A stretch of DNA of 38,970 bases from positions 1 through 38,970 of the IMG/VR virus record IMGVR_UViG_3300031585_000002; one strand, given 5' to 3'. The position numbers and the translations under genes are program-made. Origin of the DNA: a virus. Below the pieces are notes generated by a model. That model was not told where the DNA came from. It made no database searches and was given only the letters and a program-made list of their open reading frames with translations. Shown piece after piece: positions 16,228 to 24,559 of the stretch. The number at the start of each line of letters is the position of its first letter. Within the stretch, counting starts at the first letter, position 1.

Positions 16228-18752
16228 TGCTTACGGTGAGCGCAGCGTGGGAGGAAGCAGTACTCAGGGCAGATGCACAGACACGTCTCCTTGTTGAGCT
16301 CTACGACGGGACCAACACCTACAAGGCCGTCAGCGGATCCATGGATCCAGGCAGTGACTTGGCGACATCCGATGTCCCCGTCGCAATATTGTCGTGGACG
16401 CAGATCGGATCTGTTCTTGACGCCTTGTCGCGAAAGATGCAGGTGAAGGCTGTAGAGCTCACCGTCCTTGACGGTTGGATACGCCCAATCGCAACGAATG
16501 TTCAGCTCGCCAGGCAGCGCGTCAGGATTTTCATCGGTGCATCTCAATTGGACGAGGCAGATTTCGTCAGTGCGTTCGTAGGCGAGATCGAAGACATCAT
16601 ACCTTCACCAGAGGACAAAGATGTTGCCACGATATACACAGTAGATTTGCTATCTGCCGTGTCTCGGGCAACAGTGGTGTCGTGGTGGTGGGGTCTCCAC
16701 CCGGCCGAGGCTTTGCACGGGGCCGATTCAGTGCACGGTTACGTGCACAGCGTTTTGGATAGGGCTCACATACCAGCAACCAACTTCGACGATGACTCGT
16801 TTGACCCGACCGACAGCCAGTTCGCAGACATCAAGAACGTTCTGATCTCCCAAGCCATGATGAGGTACGTGAACCTCGAGCCTGGGTGGAAGAAGCCATA
16901 CAAGGCGTCGTGGAGGGATGAGGTGCATTTCGGCGATGACCAGGTCGTCGACAGCCAGCTCAACATGAAAGAATCGCTTGCGCCAAAGCAAGCCTTGGAC
17001 ATGATCCACAATATATGCCAAATCATCTACGCGCATGTCGACTTCGACGAGACTGGTTCGTTTCGTTTGGTCAGATTCAATGCCAGCAATTCGATCGTCG
17101 ATGTGTGGGATGACGAGGTCGACATCTTCCCGGGTACGTTCAAGCAACTTTCCACGGGGATGGACAATCTGATCAATCGAGTGGTGTGGAACTTCGGCCA
17201 GCCAAGAATCAAGTACCAGGTGGATGATGCCGACAGCCAATCGGACTACGCGTACCCTGGCTCTGACGAGAGGGTGGAGACATACGAAATCACAACTCCG
17301 TACCTGAACGATTGGTCGGTTCTGGCCGAGCCGCTGAATACGACAGACACGTCATTCCTCATAGGTCGAGCTGGAATAGCGTCGATCTCAGGAAACAAGT
17401 CTGGCCTCACCGTGGATTCAACGTCACCAGTGTATCTGTTCCTACGTGAGATATTTCCGGAAGAATACGATGGAGACACAGAGAGCCATGACGAGGTTGT
17501 GAAGTGCGAGGGCATGACACGGTACACCTCTGTGTTCGGAAGGATCTTCGTGTGCGAGCTCGGTGGTGGTCTCGGTGACAGGCCGGTATGGGCTGCCGAG
17601 CCGATAGATTGCCTGAATGCAGAGATGACCAGCGTGACGAGAAACTGGCCGAGCGGTTCTCCGGGCAAAGAACACCAAGGCCTCGGCGCGACATTGGCGT
17701 ATGACGCAACCCTCCCAGTGATCACGTCAGAAATTATATTGAAGCGATTCAAGAATGGAGCTCCGGAGATTGAATGCGAAACTGACATCTCGAAGTTCAA
17801 GTATCAGATAGGAGACTTCATCGGACCGAAGTCCGACAGGTTCATGGCGTATGGTGAGGATGGACTTGACGGGACGAAAAAGTACGAGATCATCGGCAAA
17901 GAGGTCAGTCAGGATCTGAACAGCATCAAGTGGAAGCTGCTTGCTGTCAACGACGATTCCACCAATGCGTTTGTTGCCTCAGGTGTAAATTATGGTCGAT
18001 GGAGCGACATCTACCGACAGCTTGCTCAGCAGACAATCGCTCAGGCGTACAAGAGGAGTGGCCTGGTCATCACTCAGAGTGCCGGGTTGGTGGCTCAAAT
18101 AACGGCTGGAACAGCGGCCAACGGTCAGATGACTGCGACGATACCCCAAACCGATACGTACACGTGCCCAGCGAGCAAAGATATCTACGTGACTGTCGAC
18201 CTTGCATCTGAGATGTTGATCTTCACTCCGGTGGCAAACGGAGCAGGGGCTCCTACCATACCGAATACAGAGGTGCTTATCGGCATCATTGTGACTGATG
18301 GATCCGGCATCACGGCGATCGACACGAGTGGAACCATCACAGTGCCGATACCTGGCGGATACCTGCGACCTGGGTCTGGTCCGCTTGCTCAGCTCAACTC
18401 ATCTGGGTTCTACGATCTTGCTGGCACGCACCAAAACACACTCGCCGGATCGAACCTTGCGGCTGGGTCCGGTCCTTTGGCGCAACTCAACAGCTCCGGT
18501 CATTACAATCTTGCCGGCACGCATGTCGGATCTCTTCCCGGCTCGGACCTGGATGCCGGCTCTGGTCCGCTTGCTCAGCTCAACAGCTCAGGGCAGTATG
18601 ACCTCGGCGGAACGCACCAAAACACACTTCCGGCGAACACCGGGGTCACACCGGCATCGGTAGATCACTACACCTGGGATCGGAGGATACCGAGTGGAGG
18701 TCCGGCTTTGAACGGGAACCGCTTCGGAGGCGGCAGGACGCGGGTGCCTTGA
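16227..18752 (+). CDS. Tail-tip / baseplate hub protein (Tal-like) with C-terminal 31-residue repeats
   Basis: 841 residues. The N-terminal about 600 residues look like a phage tail hub: beta-rich, with a region around residues 235-290 (ALDMIHNICQIIYAHVDFDE) seen in hub or tail-associated proteins. A fibre-like C-terminus includes three tandem 31-residue repeats from residues 716 to 808 (GSGPLAQLNSSG ... GTH). Sited after the distal tail protein and before host-facing genes, it probably forms the tip that binds the receptor-binding proteins. No lytic enzyme motif was seen. General role likely; domain details inferred. Confidence 0.65.
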   Translation: MLTVSAAWEEAVLRADAQTRLLVELYDGTNTYKAVSGSMDPGSDLATSDVPVAILSWTQIGSVLDALSRKMQVKAVELTVLDGWIRPIATNVQLARQRVRIFIGASQLDEADFVSAFVGEIEDIIPSPEDKDVATIYTVDLLSAVSRATVVSWWWGLHPAEALHGADSVHGYVHSVLDRAHIPATNFDDDSFDPTDSQFADIKNVLISQAMMRYVNLEPGWKKPYKASWRDEVHFGDDQVVDSQLNMKESLAPKQALDMIHNICQIIYAHVDFDETGSFRLVRFNASNSIVDVWDDEVDIFPGTFKQLSTGMDNLINRVVWNFGQPRIKYQVDDADSQSDYAYPGSDERVETYEITTPYLNDWSVLAEPLNTTDTSFLIGRAGIASISGNKSGLTVDSTSPVYLFLREIFPEEYDGDTESHDEVVKCEGMTRYTSVFGRIFVCELGGGLGDRPVWAAEPIDCLNAEMTSVTRNWPSGSPGKEHQGLGATLAYDATLPVITSEIILKRFKNGAPEIECETDISKFKYQIGDFIGPKSDRFMAYGEDGLDGTKKYEIIGKEVSQDLNSIKWKLLAVNDDSTNAFVASGVNYGRWSDIYRQLAQQTIAQAYKRSGLVITQSAGLVAQITAGTAANGQMTATIPQTDTYTCPASKDIYVTVDLASEMLIFTPVANGAGAPTIPNTEVLIGIIVTDGSGITAIDTSGTITVPIPGGYLRPGSGPLAQLNSSGFYDLAGTHQNTLAGSNLAAGSGPLAQLNSSGHYNLAGTHVGSLPGSDLDAGSGPLAQLNSSGQYDLGGTHQNTLPANTGVTPASVDHYTWDRRIPSGGPALNGNRFGGGRTRVP
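18372..18650 (+). repeat. Three in-frame 93-bp tandem repeats
   Basis: Units at 18372-18464, 18465-18557 and 18558-18650 encode GSGPLAQLNSSG, a variable aromatic/polar segment and GTH. Units one and three are nearer to each other in DNA than to unit two at GGTCCGCTTGCTCAGCTCAA. Copy number could change by recombination without loss of frame. Confidence 0.8.
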
Positions 18753-18803
18753 TGGGAGTGGCAATGTATGGCACATTTGCATGGACACCACCAAGGAGGA
18801 TCC

Positions 18804-19976
18804 ATGCACCGCTTTCTTCTGATCGCTGTTCTTCTCGCATCGTGCGGAACGGAGTCATCCATGGCAACCAGTGATTTTCCGCCCAATGGATACGAAGTCA
18901 CTGGGACCGATGTGGTTTGGGCCGATGACTTCTCGATCACGGAGGGCATCGGTACCATCTCTTCAGTCGCCGATGCAGGTGGCGGTGACATCCGCGCGCA
19001 GACTGGTGCTGCGCATGGCCTGGTCGTCGGCCAATACGTCAGGTTTCAAGGCTTCACCAACTATGATGGCGAGTACGCGATCACGGCTGTCAGTGACACC
19101 ACGCACTTCGATGTCACCGCGACCTACGTGGCAACCGATACGGGTACGTTCTACACGAACTGGTGCGGCGCCGACTCCGTCCGCTTCGAGGACACGCAAC
19201 CGACCGAGGATCCAACGTACAAGTACGACTCCCTGATCGAGATCGAGGAAGGGCAACCGTATCGCATGACAGCTCTGGTGCAGGTCTCATCGATAGCATC
19301 GGCGAACGGTCTCATGGCTGTCGGCGTACACTGGTACGATGCCGACGATTCATTCATGAGCACGACGAACGTGCTCTCTGGGAAGCTCGATGCTTCCGGT
19401 CAATGGCAGCGCGTTACTGGAATTATCACGGCACCAATCGGAGCTCACTTCGCTGTGCCGTACGTCTTGAAGTATTCTCAGTTCGGCACCTACTACGCGT
19501 GGCTCGATGACATCGCGATTGAGCACATGCCGATCGCGTTCTCTGCGTACAGAGACTCAACGTCGCAAAATATACCAGACAGCATGGAGACGAGAGTACA
19601 ATTCGACGCGGAGGGATACGACTATGGGTCTGCGTACGATGATGCCAGCACGTTCAGATTTACGGCACCAATCCCAGGAGCATACCTGTTCACCACTCGC
19701 GTGCAGATATTCCCGTCCGGAGGAACATTCAACGGTAGCTCGACGGCGGCATTGTTTTTGTCGGTGAACGGAACGACCTACACCATGCTCGACCATCAGA
19801 GGATACCAGCCGGAGAAGCGTATCTCATGCTACAAGGGACGGAGACCGTACCGTTGGGATTCGGCGACACGGTCGAGATTACCGTCTTTCATGATGATGG
19901 AGGATCCCCTGCGATCCATGTCCAGCCGATAACATCGTCGACATACAGATCGACGTTTTCAGGAGTGCTTCTGTGA
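18804..19976 (+). CDS. Lipoprotein-signal receptor-binding candidate with C1q-like domain
   Basis: 390 residues. AAGGAGG lies six bases before the ATG at 18804, fixing the start. The N-terminus is MHRFLLIAVLLASC, with lipobox LASC. The middle holds a carbohydrate-binding-module-like beta domain (about 140-245). The C-terminal about 135 residues follow the C1q/TNF pattern: TRVQFDAEG, FRFTAPIPGAYLFTTRV, FGDTVEITVFH and a final STFSGVLL. C1q-like heads occur on phage fibres as receptor binders. A lipoprotein signal on such a protein is unusual: it may be a surface-displayed exclusion or decoy protein rather than, or as well as, a virion part. Confidence 0.65.
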   Translation: MHRFLLIAVLLASCGTESSMATSDFPPNGYEVTGTDVVWADDFSITEGIGTISSVADAGGGDIRAQTGAAHGLVVGQYVRFQGFTNYDGEYAITAVSDTTHFDVTATYVATDTGTFYTNWCGADSVRFEDTQPTEDPTYKYDSLIEIEEGQPYRMTALVQVSSIASANGLMAVGVHWYDADDSFMSTTNVLSGKLDASGQWQRVTGIITAPIGAHFAVPYVLKYSQFGTYYAWLDDIAIEHMPIAFSAYRDSTSQNIPDSMETRVQFDAEGYDYGSAYDDASTFRFTAPIPGAYLFTTRVQIFPSGGTFNGSSTAALFLSVNGTTYTMLDHQRIPAGEAYLMLQGTETVPLGFGDTVEITVFHDDGGSPAIHVQPITSSTYRSTFSGVLL

Positions 19977-20827
19977 CTTTGAAAAAACATCTCGAACGTC
20001 ATCCACGTTTCCAAGGCACCCGCGGCCTCCGCCGTCTCGCGCAACACCTTGCCAATGGTGAGACGCCGCCGGCCGAGACCATGTTGCCGGCAACGGCGAC
20101 GGTCATGGAGCACGCTGTCGCGGCGAGGATCGGACGCACGTGGCACCAGGAGAGGACCGCGTACTACCTCGCAGAGCTCGAGGCGATGCTCGACGGGAGA
20201 CCGCATCGATTGAGCAAGGCGCACATGGATCGCATTGCCGACGCTGTTGGGGTGTCGAGGAATGCTCTCGTAGGAGTAGGAGGAAACAAGATGCTACGCA
20301 ACGCAACGATCATCTGTGCTCTTCTCGCCGTGGCTCTTGCGTCGCAGCAAGCGTCAGCGGCAGAAGAGGTCGTTTCACTCGGCACGCTCCTTGACGACGT
20401 TGCCCTGAATTCATCGGCGAGCTCGCTGACCTTCTACATCGGGCGACGCGTCAACGACAGCAATCCGACCAGCTCGACTGACTCGAGCAGCGGTGACGCG
20501 GTGAAGGAATTCGACAAGGTTCGTCTCGAGGTGAGCTTTGATTACGGCGCGACATCGGTGGCGCTGACCCTGACATGCACTGAGGGTCAGACACGTGCCA
20601 CTGCGACCGGGCGCATTCCTACGGCGACCTACGACTCGGGCACCTACACGCTTGAGTGGGCCGGCGTGGTGACATCGCCAAGCATGAGCGCAGATACCAT
20701 CTACCCGATCGAGTTCAGGACGCGTCAGGCGGAGGTCATCAAGTGCGTGATATCGAGCTCCGGATCACCTGGCGCGAGCGACAAGGTCTCTGTCTCCGGA
20801 TGGGTCACGAAGAGCAAGGGAGTCTGA
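19973..20827 (+). CDS. Two-part protein: cytoplasmic-type N-terminus joined to a secreted domain
   Basis: 284 residues from GTG 19973, which overlaps the preceding stop. Residues 1-106 are basic and helical, with a helix-turn-helix-like stretch (HMDRIADAVGVSRNALVG). Residues 107-284 begin MLRNATIICALLAVALA, a signal peptide ending ASA before AEEV, followed by a beta-rich domain. A hydrophobic export signal in the middle of a protein makes little sense unless the second part is also made from its own start (see 20291). No family is recognised for either half. Confidence 0.55.
   Translation: MTLKKHLERHPRFQGTRGLRRLAQHLANGETPPAETMLPATATVMEHAVAARIGRTWHQERTAYYLAELEAMLDGRPHRLSKAHMDRIADAVGVSRNALVGVGGNKMLRNATIICALLAVALASQQASAAEEVVSLGTLLDDVALNSSASSLTFYIGRRVNDSNPTSSTDSSSGDAVKEFDKVRLEVSFDYGATSVALTLTCTEGQTRATATGRIPTATYDSGTYTLEWAGVVTSPSMSADTIYPIEFRTRQAEVIKCVISSSGSPGASDKVSVSGWVTKSKGV
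20291..20827 (+). CDS. Secreted beta-rich protein from an internal in-frame start
   Basis: 178 residues. AGGAGG (20278-20283) lies seven bases before an in-frame ATG, the best ribosome site in this area. The product starts with a full Sec signal peptide (cleavage predicted after SASA-like ASA at about residue 22) and a Ser/Thr-rich beta domain. I consider this the main product of the region, with the upstream 106 codons fused to it by absence of a stop codon. Function unknown; a tail-associated or surface protein is inferred from position. Confidence 0.65.
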   Translation: MLRNATIICALLAVALASQQASAAEEVVSLGTLLDDVALNSSASSLTFYIGRRVNDSNPTSSTDSSSGDAVKEFDKVRLEVSFDYGATSVALTLTCTEGQTRATATGRIPTATYDSGTYTLEWAGVVTSPSMSADTIYPIEFRTRQAEVIKCVISSSGSPGASDKVSVSGWVTKSKGV

Positions 20828-20828
20828 C

Positions 20829-21854
20829 ATGTTGCGCCTGTTGTTTGCTCTGTGTCTTCTGCCTCATGTCGCGATGGCTGCGAATGAGGGCGGTGATGGT
20901 TGGCTGATCGGTGTGCGCAGTGGTCATCCAGGATCGTTGCGATTCCATCTCGACGATGATGTTGTGTGGTCGCTCGGAGCAACGCTCAGCGCGTCGGACT
21001 ACTGGTGCGAGCACGACACCTCGACGACGCCAGATGAACTTGCGTGCTGGACCACGGACAGCGACGGTGGTGGCACAAACATCAAATGGCTCTCTATGCC
21101 CGACGGCACCGATGACCCTGTGTTCAGTGGCCAACTCTCCATCGGTGAAGGGACTGTCGCGTCATCTCCGGCGGATGGTGACCTGCTGATCGCCAACAAT
21201 ACCGGGACGCAGGGGGTTTATCTGAACACGCAAACATCAAATCGTCTGACGTTCACCAATCAGGCCGGAGGCAACCTGGAGGTTGTCGCCAACGAGGTAC
21301 AGGGTAACAGCCAGTTGTCCACGTACAACGCGAACGCCAAGGTGGAGAATCAGCAATCTGGCGGGAACATGAGCTTCAAGACCGTGTCCCATAGTGGCTC
21401 TGGACCCACGGGCATCACCACAATCGAGTCAGGAGCCCAGATCAGCACAAGTGATCGAGCAAGTGGTAATACGATCATACGGACTGGCGCCACGACTACA
21501 GATGGCAACACCGGTGATGTGATCATCTACCCAGGACAGGCTGGCGCTGGCGCTGCGGACTCCGGGTCCATCCTGATGGGCGTGAATGGGGACGCGACCG
21601 GTAAGGCTCTCACGATCGATGGAGCTACCGGTGCAGTTCTGCCGAACGTCGTTGTTGGGACGGATGCTTTGGCCGAGCCTTTCGCGTGCACAGCTTCTGT
21701 GGCCGGCGCCACGGTTTACGTCGACGACACGAATGATAGCGCAGCTGCCGTCCGTTGTGTGTGCTTCGCCATTGGGGATGACGGAGCAGGTACACCTACT
21801 ATGGATTGGCGCGATGCAGGTGATCCAGTTGGAACCGCGTGCTCGGCCTTCTAG
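20829..21854 (+). CDS. Fibre-like protein with signal peptide
   Basis: 341 residues. The signal peptide MLRLLFALCLLPHVAMA precedes ANEGGDG. The body is rich in G, S, T, N and D with short repeated beta strands (for example SGNTIIRTGATTTDGNTGD), as in beta-solenoid tail fibres. The C-terminal module has four cysteines. The first segment shares the aromatic/acidic composition of phage fibre attachment regions. One base separates it from the preceding stop. A receptor-binding or fibre role is likely from composition; secretion is unexplained. Confidence 0.55.
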   Translation: MLRLLFALCLLPHVAMAANEGGDGWLIGVRSGHPGSLRFHLDDDVVWSLGATLSASDYWCEHDTSTTPDELACWTTDSDGGGTNIKWLSMPDGTDDPVFSGQLSIGEGTVASSPADGDLLIANNTGTQGVYLNTQTSNRLTFTNQAGGNLEVVANEVQGNSQLSTYNANAKVENQQSGGNMSFKTVSHSGSGPTGITTIESGAQISTSDRASGNTIIRTGATTTDGNTGDVIIYPGQAGAGAADSGSILMGVNGDATGKALTIDGATGAVLPNVVVGTDALAEPFACTASVAGATVYVDDTNDSAAAVRCVCFAIGDDGAGTPTMDWRDAGDPVGTACSAF

Positions 21855-21874
21855 CCTAGAAAAGAGGGATATCA

Positions 21875-22435
21875 ATGAAAAAGATCTCAATTCCATTCAC
21901 TGTATTCTCTCTGGCCGCCGGCCTGTCCTGGCTCGTGTATGCGGCGGTCGGAGATGTGGTTTGGATCGGAACACGAGAAATGGTTGCCGAATTGGATGGA
22001 GCGCAGAAATCTGCACTTGCTACGCTCATCAATAGCGACTGGGGGGCCGGAACGGCTGGACAACTCGACAGCGAGCAATGTCACCAGGACCTACAGCCAT
22101 CGCCAGTCTGGACATGCAGGGTCGCCGCTGAGCGCACGCTCACGGATGAGGAGTATTTCGACAGGCGGATCGCTGGCGAGATCCAGCCAGGACAGGCCAC
22201 TACGATCGTGACGGATTCGATGGTGGTGACTGCCGACTATTCTGCGTGGGCGCTAGATGTGTTCGGTGTTCAGCTCTCGGGGATCTACGCGTGGAAGGTA
22301 TGGCGGGACGAAGACACGCCTACGACTGTGCACGCAGCGTACTGGCCGATCGAGACCGGGAGCAAGACAGAGTTTCGCGCCGCCGACAGTGCACAGCCAA
22401 CGCAGGTGCTCAGGATCATCGGTGAAGTCGAGTAA
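21875..22435 (+). CDS. Hypothetical exported protein
   Basis: 186 residues. MKKISIPFTVFSLAAGLSWLVYAA is a signal peptide or N-terminal anchor. The mature part is acidic, with two cysteines that could form a disulfide (CHQDL and TWTC region, about residues 69-83). AGAGGG lies before the ATG. It is the last gene of the host-facing block before lysis. Family unknown; a tail accessory or an exclusion protein is possible. Confidence 0.5.
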   Translation: MKKISIPFTVFSLAAGLSWLVYAAVGDVVWIGTREMVAELDGAQKSALATLINSDWGAGTAGQLDSEQCHQDLQPSPVWTCRVAAERTLTDEEYFDRRIAGEIQPGQATTIVTDSMVVTADYSAWALDVFGVQLSGIYAWKVWRDEDTPTTVHAAYWPIETGSKTEFRAADSAQPTQVLRIIGEVE

Positions 22436-22443
22436 CATCAGCA

Positions 22444-22479
22444 GTCACTAATTCGCCGTCGCCCATCGGCGCGAGTGAC
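22444..22479 (+). terminator. Nested hairpin before the lysis cassette
   Basis: GTCACT (22444-22449) pairs with AGTGAC (22474-22479), enclosing CGCCG/CGGCG (22454-22458 and 22467-22471). No U-tract follows. It may be an mRNA processing or attenuation element between tail and lysis genes. Confidence 0.4.
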
Positions 22480-22496
22480 AGTCGAGGAGTTGAGGT

Positions 22497-22802
22497 ATGA
22501 CCGTCGATGGTGACCATGGCAACGACAAGCTGTCTCTGATCCTAACGGAAGTGAGATACGCTCGAGAGGACGTGCGTGCAAACAGGGCCGCGATAGACGG
22601 TCTGCGCGGTGACATGACCGAGGAGCTGCATCGCGTCCACGATCGTGTAGACGCCAATGTCAGTAAGATCAACCGGAACAGCCAAGAGCTCGCGGCCGAT
22701 CGCGCTCGCCGAGGCATCTGGAAAAAGTGGACGGCGATTGTCGGATCGGTTGTCGGCGTTTGCACGCTGGCCTACACTCTGATCAGCGCCTTGTCGAACT
22801 GA
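22497..22802 (+). CDS. XhlA-like lysis accessory protein (coil plus membrane anchor)
   Basis: 101 residues: a long amphipathic coiled coil (about 10-72) followed by a C-terminal membrane helix (IVGSVVGVCTLAYTLISAL). This is the arrangement of haemolysin XhlA and related holin partners that bind the inner membrane next to an endolysin gene. GAGGT lies before the ATG. It directly precedes the amidase. Confidence 0.65.
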   Translation: MTVDGDHGNDKLSLILTEVRYAREDVRANRAAIDGLRGDMTEELHRVHDRVDANVSKINRNSQELAADRARRGIWKKWTAIVGSVVGVCTLAYTLISALSN

Positions 22803-22812
22803 AGGAGTCACC

Positions 22813-23412
22813 ATGTCTCTGCTGATTGCTTGCGACCCAGGACATCCGAGTTACGAAGGCGACCTTGGCGGGGGAACGTCCCCGTGTGGTCGCATCGTCG
22901 AGTGCGATTACACCATGCACATCGCCAGGATGCTGAACACGTCTCTTGCATCAGAGCATGATATCGATCTTCACTTGCTTCGATCGAGGAACGATGAGGT
23001 CGTGAGTCTCGAGGAACGCGGGAATCGTGCATCTGCCGTCAATGCAGATCTCGTGCTGTCGATCCATGTCAACAGCGCACCCAATTCTTCGTGGAGTGGT
23101 GGCATCATCTTCTATTGGCCTGGCAACGTGGTTGGATCCCAGGTCGCTGATCAGATCGCTTATTCATGGCCTGGCTCACTGCGGCGTGATCCGCCTAAGG
23201 TTGAGATGGCAGACATGCACATGTACCCAGGAGTGTGGGCGGTCTTGGGTGCGTACGAGCAGACAGCAGTCCTGGCCGAGTGCGGTTTCGCGACCAATCG
23301 TCACGACGTTGCCCTCATGGTGGAGCCGTCCGTCCAAGAGCAGATCGTTGGGGCGCTGCACCAGGGTATACGCAGGTTCAAACAGATCTCCGAGATCCAT
23401 AGCCTCGAGTAG
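22813..23412 (+). CDS. N-acetylmuramoyl-L-alanine amidase (endolysin, amidase_3)
   Basis: 199 residues. Cleaves the bond between muramic acid and the peptide stem of peptidoglycan to release progeny. The zinc ligands of the amidase_3 fold are visible: H11 in DPGHPS, E30 and H85 in SIHVNS; catalytic E156 lies in AVLAECGF. It is a single catalytic domain with no wall-binding module and no signal peptide, as in many Gram-negative phages, so it needs a holin. AAGGAG precedes the ATG. Confidence 0.9.
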   Translation: MSLLIACDPGHPSYEGDLGGGTSPCGRIVECDYTMHIARMLNTSLASEHDIDLHLLRSRNDEVVSLEERGNRASAVNADLVLSIHVNSAPNSSWSGGIIFYWPGNVVGSQVADQIAYSWPGSLRRDPPKVEMADMHMYPGVWAVLGAYEQTAVLAECGFATNRHDVALMVEPSVQEQIVGALHQGIRRFKQISEIHSLE

Positions 23413-23421
23413 GAGTGTCAA

Positions 23422-23700
23422 ATGGCAGAAGAGAAAAAAGTAGACATGGGAAAGTTTCAGCGTGTCGCTGCTTTCCTGTTCGGCCCAGGGATGCGCAAGG
23501 TTTCAGTGCTTGGATCGGCAATGGCGCTCGCTGAATGTGCCGGCGTGGTCGCGCTCTTCACTGGACACATGACTGAGGCAGTGTTCGTCGAGCACACCAT
23601 TGGTGTCCTGCAATGGGGTGGAGGCATCTTTGCTGTAGGCAATGTGCTGGAGCATGTCTCCTCGGCGGTCAAGGCACGAATCGAGAAGCCGCAACCATGA
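23422..23700 (+). CDS. Holin-like membrane protein
   Basis: 92 residues with two predicted membrane segments (about 31-49 and 56-78) and a charged N-terminus and C-terminus, typical of small two-pass holins that open the inner membrane at a set time. It follows the amidase by nine bases and overlaps the next gene by ATGA. No sequence family is recognised. Confidence 0.55.
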   Translation: MAEEKKVDMGKFQRVAAFLFGPGMRKVSVLGSAMALAECAGVVALFTGHMTEAVFVEHTIGVLQWGGGIFAVGNVLEHVSSAVKARIEKPQP

Positions 23701-24032
23701 AGCACCTGAAGTGGATCGGCATCGCTATCGGTGTCGTTCTCGTCGTGGCGCTGGGTGTGTACCTGCTCGGCGCGGAGGGTGGCGTCGGTGGTCTGCTTGC
23801 GTCTGCCGTAGCGCTGATCTTCGGCCGACGCGCGATGTCGGATGATGCACGTGACGAGCTGATCGAGATCGCCGATGATGGCCTCGAGGCTGTCGAGACG
23901 CGCACCGAGATGGAGCGAGAGGACAGAGAGCGCGATGCGGTTGCCGCCACGAGGGCGGACGCCGATGCACTCGAGGAGATGGCCAATGCTGCTGGTAACG
24001 ATGATGCTCCTTGGCGCAGGCGCCGAGACTGA
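23697..24032 (+). CDS. Membrane protein with coiled-coil tail (i-spanin-like)
   Basis: 111 residues. Hydrophobic N-terminus (about 5-46, possibly two close helices), then a highly charged helical tail ending in WRRRRD. Inner-membrane spanin subunits have one N-terminal helix and a periplasmic coil, so this is a candidate. The start is the ATGA overlap with the holin-like gene. Its last 68 bases are overlapped by the next gene in another frame, as is common for spanin pairs. No family motif was seen. Confidence 0.5.
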   Translation: MKHLKWIGIAIGVVLVVALGVYLLGAEGGVGGLLASAVALIFGRRAMSDDARDELIEIADDGLEAVETRTEMEREDRERDAVAATRADADALEEMANAAGNDDAPWRRRRD

Positions 24033-24441
24033 GGTCGATGCCCCCAATGTCCACGTCATCACCGGGGGGCTGTACGATGCTCCCCGGTTGACGCCGATGC
24101 CGTGGGGGGAGCTCCCTACCGCTGACTATCGCGATGACGGCGTGCTCCTCCCGTGGCGCCTCAATCTCGCGATGACCCGGTGGTGGGTCGCCATGGATGG
24201 TCTGCCTGATCTGTTCCAACGACAGCTCGACCGTCTCGAGCTCATCGAAGCTGCGGCGTGGTCCTCTGGCATCGAGCTCGGCGAGGCTCGGGAGCGGCAC
24301 CGCAACGTGACCGAGGAGCTCTCCCGGCCGCCTGCGGTGGAGACTGGCCTACCGACCTGGCTCCGGGCGACCATGCTCAGCGTGGCCGGAATCGTCCTGG
24401 TGATCGGAGGGGCTTACATCGGCTGGCAGCTCCACCCGTAA
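23965..24441 (+). CDS. Signal-peptide protein with C-terminal membrane helix, spanin-partner candidate
   Basis: 158 residues. MHSRRWPMLLVTMMLLGAGA is a signal peptide with basic n-region. A periplasmic region with a helical stretch follows (about 85-125), and a C-terminal membrane helix lies at about 135-153 (ATMLSVAGIVLVIGGAYIG). I chose ATG 23965 because it supplies the basic n-region; 23986 or 24001 are shorter options. A unimolecular spanin would need a lipobox cysteine, which is missing. It could still be a lysis partner. Last gene of the late block. Confidence 0.5.
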   Translation: MHSRRWPMLLVTMMLLGAGAETEVDAPNVHVITGGLYDAPRLTPMPWGELPTADYRDDGVLLPWRLNLAMTRWWVAMDGLPDLFQRQLDRLELIEAAAWSSGIELGEARERHRNVTEELSRPPAVETGLPTWLRATMLSVAGIVLVIGGAYIGWQLHP

Positions 24442-24492
24442 TCCAGTCAGCACGTTCATGTCATAGGATTCATGACTTCAGGAATGCATGCT

Positions 24493-24559
24493 GTGGCCTC
24501 GGAATGCCGCCTCTCGTCTGCGTAGAGATCATTCCGCGTGGACGCTCTGCCGAGGCCAC
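24493..24559 (+). ncRNA. Possible structured RNA closed by a 10-bp stem
   Basis: GTGGCCTCGG and CCGAGGCCAC pair perfectly over a 47-base interior. The interior holds a second pairing (CGGAAT 24500-24505 with ATTCCG 24531-24536) that competes with the outer stem. There is no T-loop or anticodon arm, so it is not a tRNA. It could be a small RNA, an attenuator or a DNA recombination site. Confidence 0.3.

Noticed and set aside
24493-24559. tRNA gene
   Set aside because: The acceptor-like stem is suggestive, but there is no D-arm, anticodon arm or TTC T-loop and the length is short.
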